This document shows, piece after piece, positions 52,150 through 61,075 of a DNA stretch of 64,000 bases. The DNA is from CBIHON01 sp966211965 (GTDB lineage Bacteria; Pseudomonadota; Gammaproteobacteria; Burkholderiales; Burkholderiaceae_D). The stretch covers positions 1 to 64,000 of the forward strand of contig CBIHON010000024.1 of NCBI GenBank assembly GCA_966211965.1, written 5' to 3'. The position numbers and the translations under genes are program-made. A model generated the notes under the pieces. That model saw only the letters and a list, made by a program, of their open reading frames with translations. It was not told where the DNA came from and searched no databases. Position 1 is the first letter of the stretch. The number at the start of each line of letters is the position of its first letter.

Positions 52150-53460
52150 TCAGGCCAATTGCTCCAGACGAATCCTGGTAACGGCTCCCGCGACGGTCGG
52201 CAAGGCTTCAATCTTGCGCAGCGCCTCGTCGACGTTTTTCTCTTGCGTCTGATGCGTCAGCATGATGATGTCGGCGTGTGTTTCACCATCGGCAGGCTCC
52301 TTCTGCAGCATCGCATCGATCGAAATCGTCGAATCGGCCAGGATGCGGGTGATATCCGCCATCACGCCCAGCTTGTCGGCGACGCGGATGCGCAGGTAGT
52401 AGCTGGTGGTGATTTCCGACATCGGCAAAATCGGCGTGTCGGCCATCGCGTTCGGCTGGAACGCCAAGTGCGGCACGCGATGTTCCGGATCGGCGGTCAC
52501 CAGGCGCGTCAGGTCGACCAGGTCGGCAATCACCGCCGACGCGGTCTGCTCCGATCCGGCGCCTGCGCCGTAATACATGGTCACGCCGGCCGCGTCGCTT
52601 TGCACCATGATGCCGTTCATTGATCCTTCGACGTTGGCGATCAGGCGCTTGGCGGGAACCAGGGCAGGATGCACGCGCAACTCGATCCCGTTTGCAGTGC
52701 GCTTGGTAATGCCGAGCAGTTTGATGCGATAACCGAGGCTTTCCGCATATTCGATATCGACCGCGGCGAGTTTGGTGATGCCTTCGATGTGCGCCTTGTC
52801 GAATTGCACCGGGATGCCGAAGGCGATGGCCGACATGATCGTCACCTTGTGCGCAGCGTCGATACCCTCGATATCGAAAGTCGGATCGGCTTCGGCATAG
52901 CCGCGGCGTTGCGCCTCTTTCAGCACGACGTCGAAGTCGAGGCCCTTGTCGCGCATTTCGGAGAGGATGAAATTGGTGGTGCCGTTGATGATGCCGGCAA
53001 TCCATTCGATGCGGTTGGCGGTCAGGCCTTCACGCAAGGCCTTGATGATCGGGATGCTGACGGCGACCGCGCCTTCGAACGCGACGGCGACGCCCTTCGC
53101 CTGTGCGGCAGCGAAAATTTCATTGCCGTGCAAGGCCAACAAGGCCTTGTTGGCGGTGACGACATGCTTGCCGTTGGCGATGGCTTGCAGCACCAGGTCT
53201 TTGGCAACGGTGCAGCCGCCAATCACCTCGACCACGATGTCGATGTCGGGGCTGTTGACCACCAGAGCCGGGTCGGTGACGATTTGCACTTCGTCGCCGA
53301 CGATCCGGCGCGCCCGCTCGATGTTGCGGACTGCAACCATGGCTACTTCAATCGGACGGCCGGCGCGGCCGCTGATTTCTTTTTGATTGCGCTTGAGAAC
53401 GTTATACGTGCCGGAGCCGACTGTGCCGATGCCTAGGAGGCCTACTTTGATGGGTTTCAT
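52150..53460 (-). CDS. hom: Second homoserine dehydrogenase (diverged copy)
   Basis: A 436-residue protein, the same length as hom at 55739-57049 and roughly 75-80 percent identical by hand count. It is complete: GIGTVGSGTYNVL dinucleotide motif, TANKALLALHG, INGTTNFILSEM, ADPTFDIEGIDAAHK, and a C-terminal ACT domain (from VADKLGVMADITRIL). Differences concentrate in the first 100 residues, and AVAGGIPII of the other copy is AVAVSIPII here, near the substrate pocket. NIERA follows VAVR instead of VADL. It may keep activity with altered control or substrate, or be a decaying duplicate. Confidence 0.9.
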   Translation of the reverse strand: MKPIKVGLLGIGTVGSGTYNVLKRNQKEISGRAGRPIEVAMVAVRNIERARRIVGDEVQIVTDPALVVNSPDIDIVVEVIGGCTVAKDLVLQAIANGKHVVTANKALLALHGNEIFAAAQAKGVAVAFEGAVAVSIPIIKALREGLTANRIEWIAGIINGTTNFILSEMRDKGLDFDVVLKEAQRRGYAEADPTFDIEGIDAAHKVTIMSAIAFGIPVQFDKAHIEGITKLAAVDIEYAESLGYRIKLLGITKRTANGIELRVHPALVPAKRLIANVEGSMNGIMVQSDAAGVTMYYGAGAGSEQTASAVIADLVDLTRLVTADPEHRVPHLAFQPNAMADTPILPMSEITTSYYLRIRVADKLGVMADITRILADSTISIDAMLQKEPADGETHADIIMLTHQTQEKNVDEALRKIEALPTVAGAVTRIRLEQLA

Positions 53461-53648
53461 GATCTATTGAAATATAGCCGCAGAGTTGAAATTCGCGGCT
53501 ATTGTAAACCAGTGGCACCGGCACAAAAGGCAAAGCGGGCAAAGCAGCTTCCGGTAGCGGCGCGACGGGCGGCAAGGAGCGTCGCGATTACCGCTTGAGA
53601 CCGATCGATTCTCCTTGCATGGAGATCCATCGAACCATATTGAGCCTA

Positions 53649-54200
53649 CTATTTTCTAGGGCCTGCGATCACGGAGAAACTCGTTTTCGCGAGCGTATTC
53701 TGCCACAGGAAGAAGCCGGTCAGCGCGGCGGGTGCGCCGGCAGGCACATCCAATTTTTCGGTTTTCAACGCATATACGGTGTAGACGTAATGATGCTGGC
53801 GTCCCACCGGCGGGCAGGGTCCGAAAAAGCCGGGCTTGCCCAAATCGGTGTTGCCTTCTGTTACTCCAGCCGCCAGCTTCCCGCCATCCACTCCGCCGTC
53901 GAGGCGATTGATATTTGCCGGAATATTGTAGGCGACCCAATGCCAAAAACCGCTGCCGGTAGGCGCATCCCTATCGTAAAAGGTCACGGCAAAGCTTTTG
54001 GTGCCAGCCGGCGCGCCTTGCCATTCCAATGCAGGCATTTCGTTGGCTCCGGTGCAGCCGAAGCTGTTCCAGTAGTGCTTGGCGTCTATCTTGCCGCCGT
54101 CTTTGATGTCAGGACTGGAAAGGGTGAATTTATCTGCCGCCATAGCGGCGCCGCCAGTCAATGCAATGCCGATTGCCGCAGCCAGGATGATTTTTTTCAT
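53649..54200 (-). CDS. Periplasmic YbhB/YbcL (PEBP-like) protein
   Basis: A 183-residue protein with a signal peptide (MKKIILAAAIGIALTGGA, cleavage after AMA). The PEBP-like fold shows APAGTKSFAVTFYDRDAP, GFWHWVAYNIPANI and a GPCPPVGRQHHYVYTVYAL ligand-site segment. The family binds small anions or lipids in the periplasm and has no established reaction. It has its own leader. The 188 bases before the second hom are empty apart from a weak hairpin. Confidence 0.88.
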   Translation of the reverse strand: MKKIILAAAIGIALTGGAAMAADKFTLSSPDIKDGGKIDAKHYWNSFGCTGANEMPALEWQGAPAGTKSFAVTFYDRDAPTGSGFWHWVAYNIPANINRLDGGVDGGKLAAGVTEGNTDLGKPGFFGPCPPVGRQHHYVYTVYALKTEKLDVPAGAPAALTGFFLWQNTLAKTSFSVIAGPRK

Positions 54201-54260
54201 GATGAATTTTCTTGGGACAAAGTTGTGGAAAAACCTTCCGGTTCCGAGTCAATAGGGCGT

Positions 54261-54419
54261 AGAACCTATCCTATTAGGGGACAGCGTCGGATTGTGCGTG
54301 AGAAAGGAGTGAGGATAAAGCGCGAGGAGGCCGCATAGCTGGCTATGCAACGACGAACAACGCAGTCCGCACCCTTTACCACGCGCAAGGCGGGGTCGAG
54401 CCCTACTGGGGTAGGTTCT
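54261..54419. mobile_element. MITE-like element, about 20-base imperfect inverted ends
   Basis: AGAACCTATCCTATTAGGGG at the left corresponds, with about four mismatches, to the inverse of CCTACTGGGGTAGGTTCT at the right. The 159-base unit holds GGAGGCCGCATAGCTGGCT and a TATGCAACGACGAACAACGC stretch, and no frame. It fills most of the 54201-54485 gap between the PEBP-like and AraC genes. Confidence 0.55.
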
Positions 54420-54485
54420 TAATGCCATATCGACCGAAAGGATAGCCGCGGCCACATCGGCGCGGCAATGGCGGGAACTGCGATT

Positions 54486-55487
54486 TTATTGATTGATTCT
54501 GCGGACTTCATTCGCCTTTTGGCCGAGTACCCGGCGGAGGTATTCGGTCGGCGTGGCCTCAAATCGATTCTTGAATTCGCGGGCGAAATGCGCCGCGCTT
54601 TCAAAACCGACTTTTGCCGCCGCCTCTCCGGCGCGCAGACCGCCCCCCAACATCAGGATGCGTGCTTCATCGAGACGTATGTCGCGTAAATAGCGCATCG
54701 GACTTACCCCGGAAATCTCGCGAAAGCTGTGCGCGAAGTGCGAGGGGCTCATTGCCACTTGATCAGCCAACTGATCAACCGACAAGGGCTGCGAAAAATT
54801 TTCGCGTATGAACTGAATGGCGGTTTGAATCCGGATCGCAGTTCTCGCAATGCCGGCGGCGCTTCGTACAGCCGCCGCCGCCTCGGAGCGCAATAGCCGG
54901 ACAATGATTTCTTCGACGACGAGGGGCGCGATCAAATGGCGGTCCATCGGATCATCGGTTGCCGGCAATAGACGAAGCAAGGCCTCAATGACGCTTGAAT
55001 CGACCGGAGAAACGAAGCTCTCCGCAACTTCGGCAGGTTCGACTGGAGCATGCGTATCCGCGAGGGCGATGAGGGTCTTGACCAAAAGGTCCGGAGGGAG
55101 ATCAAGATGTATGGCGAGGTAAGGATATTCCGCGCTTGCCTCGACAACCGTCCCGTTGCAAGTAACTTCGCAGCCCAGGACAAGATAATTCAATTCGTCG
55201 TATGAAAGCGAATGCGCGCCAAGCCTGGCTGTCTTGCGGCCTTGCACAATCACGACGATGCCCGGCATCAGCAGTTGCGTTTTGCTGCACTCGACGGGGC
55301 CGGAGAATCTGTAGTATCGCAGGCCTGGGTATAGAGAATCGGTGCGGCCCTCCCTCGTCGCCCGTGCCGCCACCATTGAGAGCAAGCGCTTGCGGTCGCT
55401 GATTTCTTTTTGCTTGCTGTTTGGAGCTTGATATGTGCTGGAGCCGGAAGCAAGGATGTCCGCGCTATCTGGATTGATAAATTCCAT
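54486..55487 (-). CDS. AraC-family regulator with AraC_N domain
   Basis: A 333-residue regulator. The N-terminal cupin-like AraC_N domain (residues 45-190) contains LMPGIVVIVQGRKTARLG, and the C-terminal two helix-turn-helices include LADQVAMSPSHFAHSFREIS and AAKVGFESAAHFAREFKNRF. The ATG at 55487 is preferred to an in-frame 55550 start. The first 35 residues are odd: GSSTYQ...KQKEISDR resembles GSGTYN...NQKEISGR of the nearby homoserine dehydrogenase, also at DNA level. No divergent partner exists, since the PEBP-like gene lies downstream. Confidence 0.8.
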   Translation of the reverse strand: MEFINPDSADILASGSSTYQAPNSKQKEISDRKRLLSMVAARATREGRTDSLYPGLRYYRFSGPVECSKTQLLMPGIVVIVQGRKTARLGAHSLSYDELNYLVLGCEVTCNGTVVEASAEYPYLAIHLDLPPDLLVKTLIALADTHAPVEPAEVAESFVSPVDSSVIEALLRLLPATDDPMDRHLIAPLVVEEIIVRLLRSEAAAAVRSAAGIARTAIRIQTAIQFIRENFSQPLSVDQLADQVAMSPSHFAHSFREISGVSPMRYLRDIRLDEARILMLGGGLRAGEAAAKVGFESAAHFAREFKNRFEATPTEYLRRVLGQKANEVRRINQ

Positions 55488-55640
55488 AAGTTTTAAAATA
55501 TGCCGCCAAATCGGCGAAGAACTTGCGCAGCGCATACGCTGCCCGGTCAACCAGACGGCAGCCGCTTACAATCTGTCCGATGAAATTCACGCGGCATTTC
55601 CCGGCTGCGATTCGGTCGAAAGGTAAAGGGGTTTAGTCAC

Positions 55641-55700
55641 GTAGGATGGGTGAAACCCATCATGGACCACGATATATAGATGGGTTTCACCCATCCTACG
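55641..55700. repeat. REP-like palindrome, GATGGGT/ACCCATC family, best copy
   Basis: GTAGGATGGGTGAAACCCAT is followed after a short spacer by its perfect complement: two 21-base arms, each itself palindromic. It lies just after hom (stop at 55739), at one edge of the block that separates hom from thrC. A third partial copy (GTTTCACCCGCCCTACC) follows. Confidence 0.7.
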
Positions 55701-55738
55701 GACTGCGCGAGTTTCACCCGCCCTACCGAATTGGCTTG

Positions 55739-57049
55739 TTAGCTCAATTCTTCCAAACGAATCTTGGTCACCGGTCCGACTACCGTACTCAAGGCCTGGA
55801 TCTTCGCAATCGCGGCTTCCACATTCTTCTCCTGCGTCTGATGCGTCAGCATGATGATGTCGGCCTGGGTTTCGCCATGGGCCGGTTCCTTCTGCAGCAT
55901 CGCATCGATCGAAATCGTCGAATCGGCCAGGATGCGCGTAACGTCCGCCAGCACGCCGAGCTTGTCGGCAACCCGCATGCGCAGGTAGTAGCTGGTGGTG
56001 ATTTCCGACATCGGCAGAATCGGCGTGTCGGCCATCGCATTTGGCTGGAAGGCCAGGTGCGGCACCCGATGCTCCGGGTCGGCGGTCGCCAGGCGCGTGA
56101 TGTCGACCAGGTCGGCGATCACCGCCGAGGCGGTCGGCTCCGATCCAGCGCCCTTGCCGTAATAAAGCGTGGCTCCGACAGCATCGCCCTGCACCAGCAC
56201 CGCATTCATCGCGCCTTCGACATTGGCAATCAGGCGATTGGCCGGAATCAGCGTCGGATGCACGCGCAGTTCGATACCGTTCGGCGTGCGTTTGGCAATG
56301 CCCAGCAGCTTGATGCGATAGCCGAGTTGTTCGGCATACTGGATGTCGGTCGCTTGCAGCTTGGTGATGCCTTCCACGTGCGCTTTGTCGAACTGGACCG
56401 GAATGCCGAAGGCAATCGCGGCCATGATGGTGGCCTTGTGCGCGGCATCCACGCCTTCGATATCGAAGGTCGGATCGGCTTCGGCATAGCCCAGGCGCTG
56501 CGCTTCCTTCAGTACGGTGCCGAAGTCGAGGCCCTTGTCGCGCATTTCGGACAGGATGAAATTGGTGGTGCCGTTGATGATGCCGGCAATCCATTCGATG
56601 CGGTTGGCGGTCAGGCCTTCACGCAAGGCCTTGATGATCGGGATGCCGCCGGCGACCGCCGCTTCGAACGCGACCATCACGCCTTTTTCCTGGGCGGCCT
56701 TGAAAATCTCGGTGCCGTGCGTCGCCAGCAGCGCCTTGTTGGCTGTGACCACATGCTTGCCGTTGGCGATCGCCTTCAACACCAGATCCTTGGCGATGCC
56801 GTAGCCGCCGATCAATTCGATCACGATATCGACATCAGGATTGCTGACCACCAGGTTGGCGTCGTTTACGACCTGGCATTCTCCATCGGTCAATTCCTTG
56901 GCGCGCTCGATGTTGAGGTCGGCCACCATCGTGATCTGGATGCTGCGCCCGGCACGGCGGGTGATTTCTTCCTGGTTGCGTTTCAAGACGTTGAACGTGC
57001 CGGAACCGACGGTGCCGATGCCGAGTAAGCCTACTTTGATGGGTTTCAT
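55739..57049 (-). CDS. hom: Homoserine dehydrogenase
   Basis: A 436-residue single-function enzyme: NAD(P) motif LLGIGTVGSGTFNVLKRN, VTANKALLATHG with the catalytic Lys, AAVAGGIPIIKALREG, GIINGTTNFILSEM and ADPTFDIEGVDAAHK, then a C-terminal ACT domain (threonine feedback). It reduces aspartate semialdehyde to homoserine for threonine and methionine. It follows alaA by 63 bases. This copy keeps the canonical pocket residues and the usual alaA-hom order, so it is likely the housekeeping enzyme. Confidence 0.95.
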   Translation of the reverse strand: MKPIKVGLLGIGTVGSGTFNVLKRNQEEITRRAGRSIQITMVADLNIERAKELTDGECQVVNDANLVVSNPDVDIVIELIGGYGIAKDLVLKAIANGKHVVTANKALLATHGTEIFKAAQEKGVMVAFEAAVAGGIPIIKALREGLTANRIEWIAGIINGTTNFILSEMRDKGLDFGTVLKEAQRLGYAEADPTFDIEGVDAAHKATIMAAIAFGIPVQFDKAHVEGITKLQATDIQYAEQLGYRIKLLGIAKRTPNGIELRVHPTLIPANRLIANVEGAMNAVLVQGDAVGATLYYGKGAGSEPTASAVIADLVDITRLATADPEHRVPHLAFQPNAMADTPILPMSEITTSYYLRMRVADKLGVLADVTRILADSTISIDAMLQKEPAHGETQADIIMLTHQTQEKNVEAAIAKIQALSTVVGPVTKIRLEELS

Positions 57050-57112
57050 AATGCCTGCTGTCTTCGTAAAAATGGATGCCGCGCCCTCCAGCGGGAAAAG
57101 CGCGCAATTGTT

Positions 57113-58342
57113 TTAAGCCGTTCCGTGCCGCCGCCGATAGCCGTCCAGGAAGCGCGCAATGCGCCCCATTGCATCGGTCAAGTCGTCGGTATTGGGTAAG
57201 AACACGACGCGGAAATGGTCCGTGGTCGGACAGTTGAAGCCGGTGCCTTGCACGATCAGCACACGCTCCTCGGCCAACAACTCATAAGCGAATTCCTGAT
57301 CGTCCGCAATCGGATAGACCTTGGGATCAAGACGCGGGAACATGTAGAGCGCCGAGGTCGGCTTGACGCATGTCACGCCAGGAATGTCGGTCAACAGCTT
57401 GTGCGCCAGGTCGCGCTGGCGCAGCAAGCGCCCGCCGGGACCGACCAGGTCATTGATGCTTTGATAGCCGCCCAGCGCAGTCTGGATCGCATACTGCCCC
57501 GGCGCGTTTGCGCACAAGCGCATCGAGGTCAGCATATTGAGCCCCTCGATGTAATCTTTCGCATGCTTCTTCTCGCCCGACACGACCATCCAGCCGGCGC
57601 GGTAGCCGCAGGCGCGGTAATTCTTGGACAGGCCGTTGAAGGTGATGAACAGCACATCGTCCGCCAGCGATGCCAGCGACGTATGCGCGGCGCCGTCATA
57701 CAACACCTTGTCGTAAATCTCGTCGGCCAATACGATCAGCTGGTGCTGGCGTGCGACTTCGACGATTTGCTTCAGCACCTCGACCGAATACAGCGCCCCG
57801 GTCGGGTTGTTCGGATTGATGACGACGATGGCCTTGGTGTTGGAAGTGATTTTCTTTTTGATGTCGTCGATGTCCGGCAGCCAGCCGGCTTGCTCGTCGC
57901 AGACATAATGCACCGGCTTGCCGCCCGAAAGGCTGACCGCGGCGGTCCAGAGCGGATAGTCGGGCGACGGCACCAGCACTTCGTCGCCGGTGTTGAGCAA
58001 GGCATTCACGCTCATGACGATCAGTTCCGAGGCGCCATTGCCGAGATAGACATCGTCGATCGTCACGCCGCTGATCTGCTTTTGCTGCGTGTAATGCATG
58101 ATGGCTTTGCGCGGCGCGAACAACCCCTTGGAATCGGTATAGCCCGAGGCGTTCTGCATGTTGATGATCATGTCATGCACGATCTCATCCGGCGCGTCGA
58201 AGCCGAATACGGCGAGATTGCCGATGTTCAGCTTGATGATCTTGTGGCCCTCTTCTTCCATTTGCTTGGCTTTTTCCAAGACCGGGCCGCGGATATCGTA
58301 GCAAACGTCTGCCAGCTTTTTCGATTTTTGAATCGGTCGCAC
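57113..58342 (-). CDS. alaA: Alanine/glutamate-pyruvate aminotransferase AlaA
   Basis: A 409-residue class I PLP aminotransferase: CYDIRGPVLEKAKQMEEEGH at the N-terminus, NPNNPTGALYS, DEIYDKVLYDG and TFNGLSKNYRACGYRAGW with the Schiff-base lysine. I choose GTG at 58342 as start, because AAGGAAAT lies just before it and the next residues RPIQKSKKLADV match family N-termini. The ATG at 58384 would add 14 unlike residues. It makes alanine from pyruvate and glutamate. Confidence 0.9.
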   Translation of the reverse strand: MRPIQKSKKLADVCYDIRGPVLEKAKQMEEEGHKIIKLNIGNLAVFGFDAPDEIVHDMIINMQNASGYTDSKGLFAPRKAIMHYTQQKQISGVTIDDVYLGNGASELIVMSVNALLNTGDEVLVPSPDYPLWTAAVSLSGGKPVHYVCDEQAGWLPDIDDIKKKITSNTKAIVVINPNNPTGALYSVEVLKQIVEVARQHQLIVLADEIYDKVLYDGAAHTSLASLADDVLFITFNGLSKNYRACGYRAGWMVVSGEKKHAKDYIEGLNMLTSMRLCANAPGQYAIQTALGGYQSINDLVGPGGRLLRQRDLAHKLLTDIPGVTCVKPTSALYMFPRLDPKVYPIADDQEFAYELLAEERVLIVQGTGFNCPTTDHFRVVFLPNTDDLTDAMGRIARFLDGYRRRHGTA

Positions 58343-58535
58343 TACGGATTTCCTTGTGGTATTTGATGCAAGAATGTGGAGCAAGCGGGCGTAGCAATGT
58401 TGCGCCGCGAAAAAAGGACCATTTTGCCGAAAGCGCCCTTATTTATCAATGCATAAGGCTCGGTATCGGGCGGAAAACGCTACAATGCCCGATCTTTGTC
58501 TTCAAATTGCCGGAATCCGGCGCGCTTTCACGCAC

Positions 58536-58919
58536 ATGAAGCTTCACTCGACCCAAACCCAACAATACCAGACCGTCACCGCTTATGACGACACGGGCGT
58601 TGAAATCAATGCCGTCCGCTTTGCCTACAGCCTCCTGGTCCTGCCCGAAGTCGCGCCCGCCGCGTGGCCGGTCAACTCCTTCGATGCACTCACCGTCGAA
58701 CATTTCGCGCAAATCGACGCGACCTTGCCGGATGTCGTGATTCTCGGCACCGGCCGCCGCCAGCGCTTCGTCCATCCGAAACTGACCGCGGCCCTCACCT
58801 CGCGCCGCATCGGCGTCGAATCGATGGATAACCAGGCTGCCTGCCGCACCTACAACATCCTGATGGCGGAAGGCCGCAAGGTCGCGCTGGCGTTGATTTT
58901 CGAAGATGCCGCGGCATGA
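58536..58919 (+). CDS. Mth938/NDUFAF3-like protein
   Basis: A 127-residue Mth938-like (DUF498) protein: SLLVLPEVAPAAWPVNSFDA, then PDVVILGTGRRQRFVHPKL and the C-terminal VESMDNQAACRTYNILMAEG. The family has an unclear role; human relatives assist complex I assembly. The start at 58536 gives the normal length. Its stop overlaps the arnT start by four bases, so it is translationally coupled to the lipid A cluster. Confidence 0.85.
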   Translation: MKLHSTQTQQYQTVTAYDDTGVEINAVRFAYSLLVLPEVAPAAWPVNSFDALTVEHFAQIDATLPDVVILGTGRRQRFVHPKLTAALTSRRIGVESMDNQAACRTYNILMAEGRKVALALIFEDAAA

Positions 58920-60568
58920 GCGGGCTGCACAAATCCAAGCCCCTGGCATGGGGCCTGCTCATCGTATTTTGCGTAGTCTGGTTTTATGCCCTGGGCGCCC
59001 GTACCCTGGTCCCTACCGATGAAGGACGTTATGCGGAAATGGCGCGCGAAATGGTCGCCACCGGCGACTGGATCACGCCGCGCCTGAACGGCATCAAGTA
59101 TTTTGAAAAGCCGCCGCTGCAAACCTGGATGAATGCGCTGAGTTTCGCCGCCTTTGGCCTGGGCGAATGGCAAGCGCGCCTGTGGACCGGCTTGTGCGGC
59201 TTGCTCGGCATCGTCCTGACTGCCTATGCCGGGCGGCGCGTGTTCAACGAGCGGGTCGGATTCAATGCCGGCCTGGTGCTGGCATCGAGTTTCTGGTGGG
59301 CCGGCTTCGGACATATCAACTCGCTCGACATGGGGCTGGCCGGCATGATGACGCTGGCGCTCTGCGGCCTGCTGCTCGGGCAGCGCAAGGATGCGGATAC
59401 CCGTGAACGGCGCAACTGGATGCTGCTGTGCTGGGCCGGCATGGCGCTGGCGGTGCTGTCGAAAGGCTTGATCGGGATCGTGCTGCCGGGGGCGGTGCTG
59501 GTGCTGTACACCTTGTTCTCGCGTGACTGGGGAATCTGGAAGCGCTTGCATCTGATGGCCGGCCTGCTGGTGTTTTTTACGATCACCACGCCGTGGTTTG
59601 TACTGGTCTCGCTGCAAAATCCCGAGTTCCCCCATTTCTTCTTCATTCATGAACATGTGCAACGCTTCACCAGCAAGATCCATAACCGTGCCGGTCCCTG
59701 GTACTACTTTATTCCGCTCCTGGTAATCGGCATCCTGCCCTGGCTCGGCGTGCTGGCGCAAAGCCTTTGGGCCGGCCGGCGCGATGCTGACGCCGGCTTC
59801 CAGCCCAGGAAGATGCTGCTGACCTGGGCCGGCTTCATCTTTTTCTTTTTCAGTATTTCGGGCTCCAAGCTGCCCTCGTATATCGTGCCGATCTTCCCGG
59901 CGCTAGCATTGCTGATCGCGCTCCACCTGGAAACCGCGACGCGCAAGAATTGGGCGGTCACGGCGGGCTTGATGGCCGTGCTGGGCGTGGTTGGACTCGC
60001 TTATGTTCCCTCCTTGCCGGGACTGGCGACCGATGCCCTGGAAATCGTCAATTATCGTGCCTCGCAGCCTTGGGCAATCGCCGGTCTGGCGTTGGTCCTG
60101 GCCGGCGCGCTCCAGGTGCTGTGGTGGATCAAACAAGGACGCAGCGATCTGACGATGCGCGCCACCATCGTTCTTGCCCTGACGGGATTTCTCGGCGGTC
60201 AGCTGATGATGCTGGGCACCGAGGCGCAAGGCCGCTATCGCGCCGGGTCGCCGCTGCTGCCGGCAATCGAAGCCGAACTCACGCCTGCGGTCAAGATTTA
60301 TGCTGTCGGACTTTACGAGCAAGCTCTGCCCTTTTATTTACGCCGGACCATGACCTTGGTAGAGCATCCGGATGAACTGGCCTTCGGCCTGCAGCAGGAA
60401 CCGCATCTGTGGCTGCCGGAACGTGCGGCATTTATAGAGCAATGGAACAAAGGGCCGAAAGCGCTGGCCATCACGACTCCGAAGATTTTTTCCGAGTTGC
60501 AAAGCAGTGGCGTGCGGCTGCGGCTGGTGACGCGCGACTCGCGCCGGGTGGTTATCGCCAATGAATGA
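58916..60568 (+). CDS. arnT: ArnT-type lipid A aminoarabinose transferase
   Basis: A 550-residue GT-C glycosyltransferase of the PMT/ArnT family with 12-13 membrane helices. The conserved N-terminal acidic loop TDEGRYAEMAREMVATGDW and the KPPLQTWMNALSF segment (residues 35-75) belong to the active site. It moves 4-amino-4-deoxy-L-arabinose from undecaprenyl phosphate to lipid A, lowering binding of polymyxins and cationic peptides. A short soluble domain lies near the C-terminus. It heads the arn genes in this window. Confidence 0.88.
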   Translation: MSGLHKSKPLAWGLLIVFCVVWFYALGARTLVPTDEGRYAEMAREMVATGDWITPRLNGIKYFEKPPLQTWMNALSFAAFGLGEWQARLWTGLCGLLGIVLTAYAGRRVFNERVGFNAGLVLASSFWWAGFGHINSLDMGLAGMMTLALCGLLLGQRKDADTRERRNWMLLCWAGMALAVLSKGLIGIVLPGAVLVLYTLFSRDWGIWKRLHLMAGLLVFFTITTPWFVLVSLQNPEFPHFFFIHEHVQRFTSKIHNRAGPWYYFIPLLVIGILPWLGVLAQSLWAGRRDADAGFQPRKMLLTWAGFIFFFFSISGSKLPSYIVPIFPALALLIALHLETATRKNWAVTAGLMAVLGVVGLAYVPSLPGLATDALEIVNYRASQPWAIAGLALVLAGALQVLWWIKQGRSDLTMRATIVLALTGFLGGQLMMLGTEAQGRYRAGSPLLPAIEAELTPAVKIYAVGLYEQALPFYLRRTMTLVEHPDELAFGLQQEPHLWLPERAAFIEQWNKGPKALAITTPKIFSELQSSGVRLRLVTRDSRRVVIANE

Positions 60569-60678
60569 AACAATGAGGCCGCGATGATTTTCCGTATTTG
60601 GCATGCCGCAGTCCACACTGGATATGGCAACGCTTTCGAGCAACACCTGAACAATTGCCACTTTCCAACAAACCCAGC

Positions 60679-61050
60679 ATGAATCTCACCACTCTCGGCT
60701 TCATCCTTACCGGCGTATTCCTCAATGCCGCGGCACAACTGCTGCTCAAGACCGGGACCAACGCAATCGGCGCGATTCATTTGACGCCGGACAACTGGTT
60801 TGCCACCGGCTTGAAACTCGCGACCCAGATCCCGATCATCGGTGGCCTGACCTGTTATGTCGTATCGGTTTTCGTCTGGATCATCGCCCTTTCAAGAGTC
60901 GATGTGACGATTGCCTATCCGATGGTGTCGCTGGGTTATATCGTCAATGCCGTCGGTGCATGGTATTTTCTCGGCGAAGCGGTGTCAGCGCAACGCATGC
61001 TGGCAATCGGCATCATTCTTGTAGGCGTGGCCTTGCTGGCCCGCAGTTAA
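60679..61050 (+). CDS. EamA/SMR-type small transporter, ArnE/ArnF-like
   Basis: A 123-residue membrane protein with four helices: LTTLGFILTGVFLNAAAQLL, a second around CYVVSVFVWIIAL, ALSRVDVTIAYPMVSLGYIV and MLAIGIILVGVALLA. This is the ArnE/ArnF pattern of the undecaprenyl-phosphate-aminoarabinose flippase. E. coli needs two such subunits; only one lies here, so it may be a homodimer. ATG at 60679; the preceding frame to 60598 lacks family character. Confidence 0.8.
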   Translation: MNLTTLGFILTGVFLNAAAQLLLKTGTNAIGAIHLTPDNWFATGLKLATQIPIIGGLTCYVVSVFVWIIALSRVDVTIAYPMVSLGYIVNAVGAWYFLGEAVSAQRMLAIGIILVGVALLARS

Positions 61051-61075
61051 TTCATCGACTTTTCCTATCCAAGCC

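Noticed and set aside
58343..58384. ATG start for alaA at 58384
   Set aside because: The added residues do not match the family, and the GTG at 58342 has a well-placed ribosome site.
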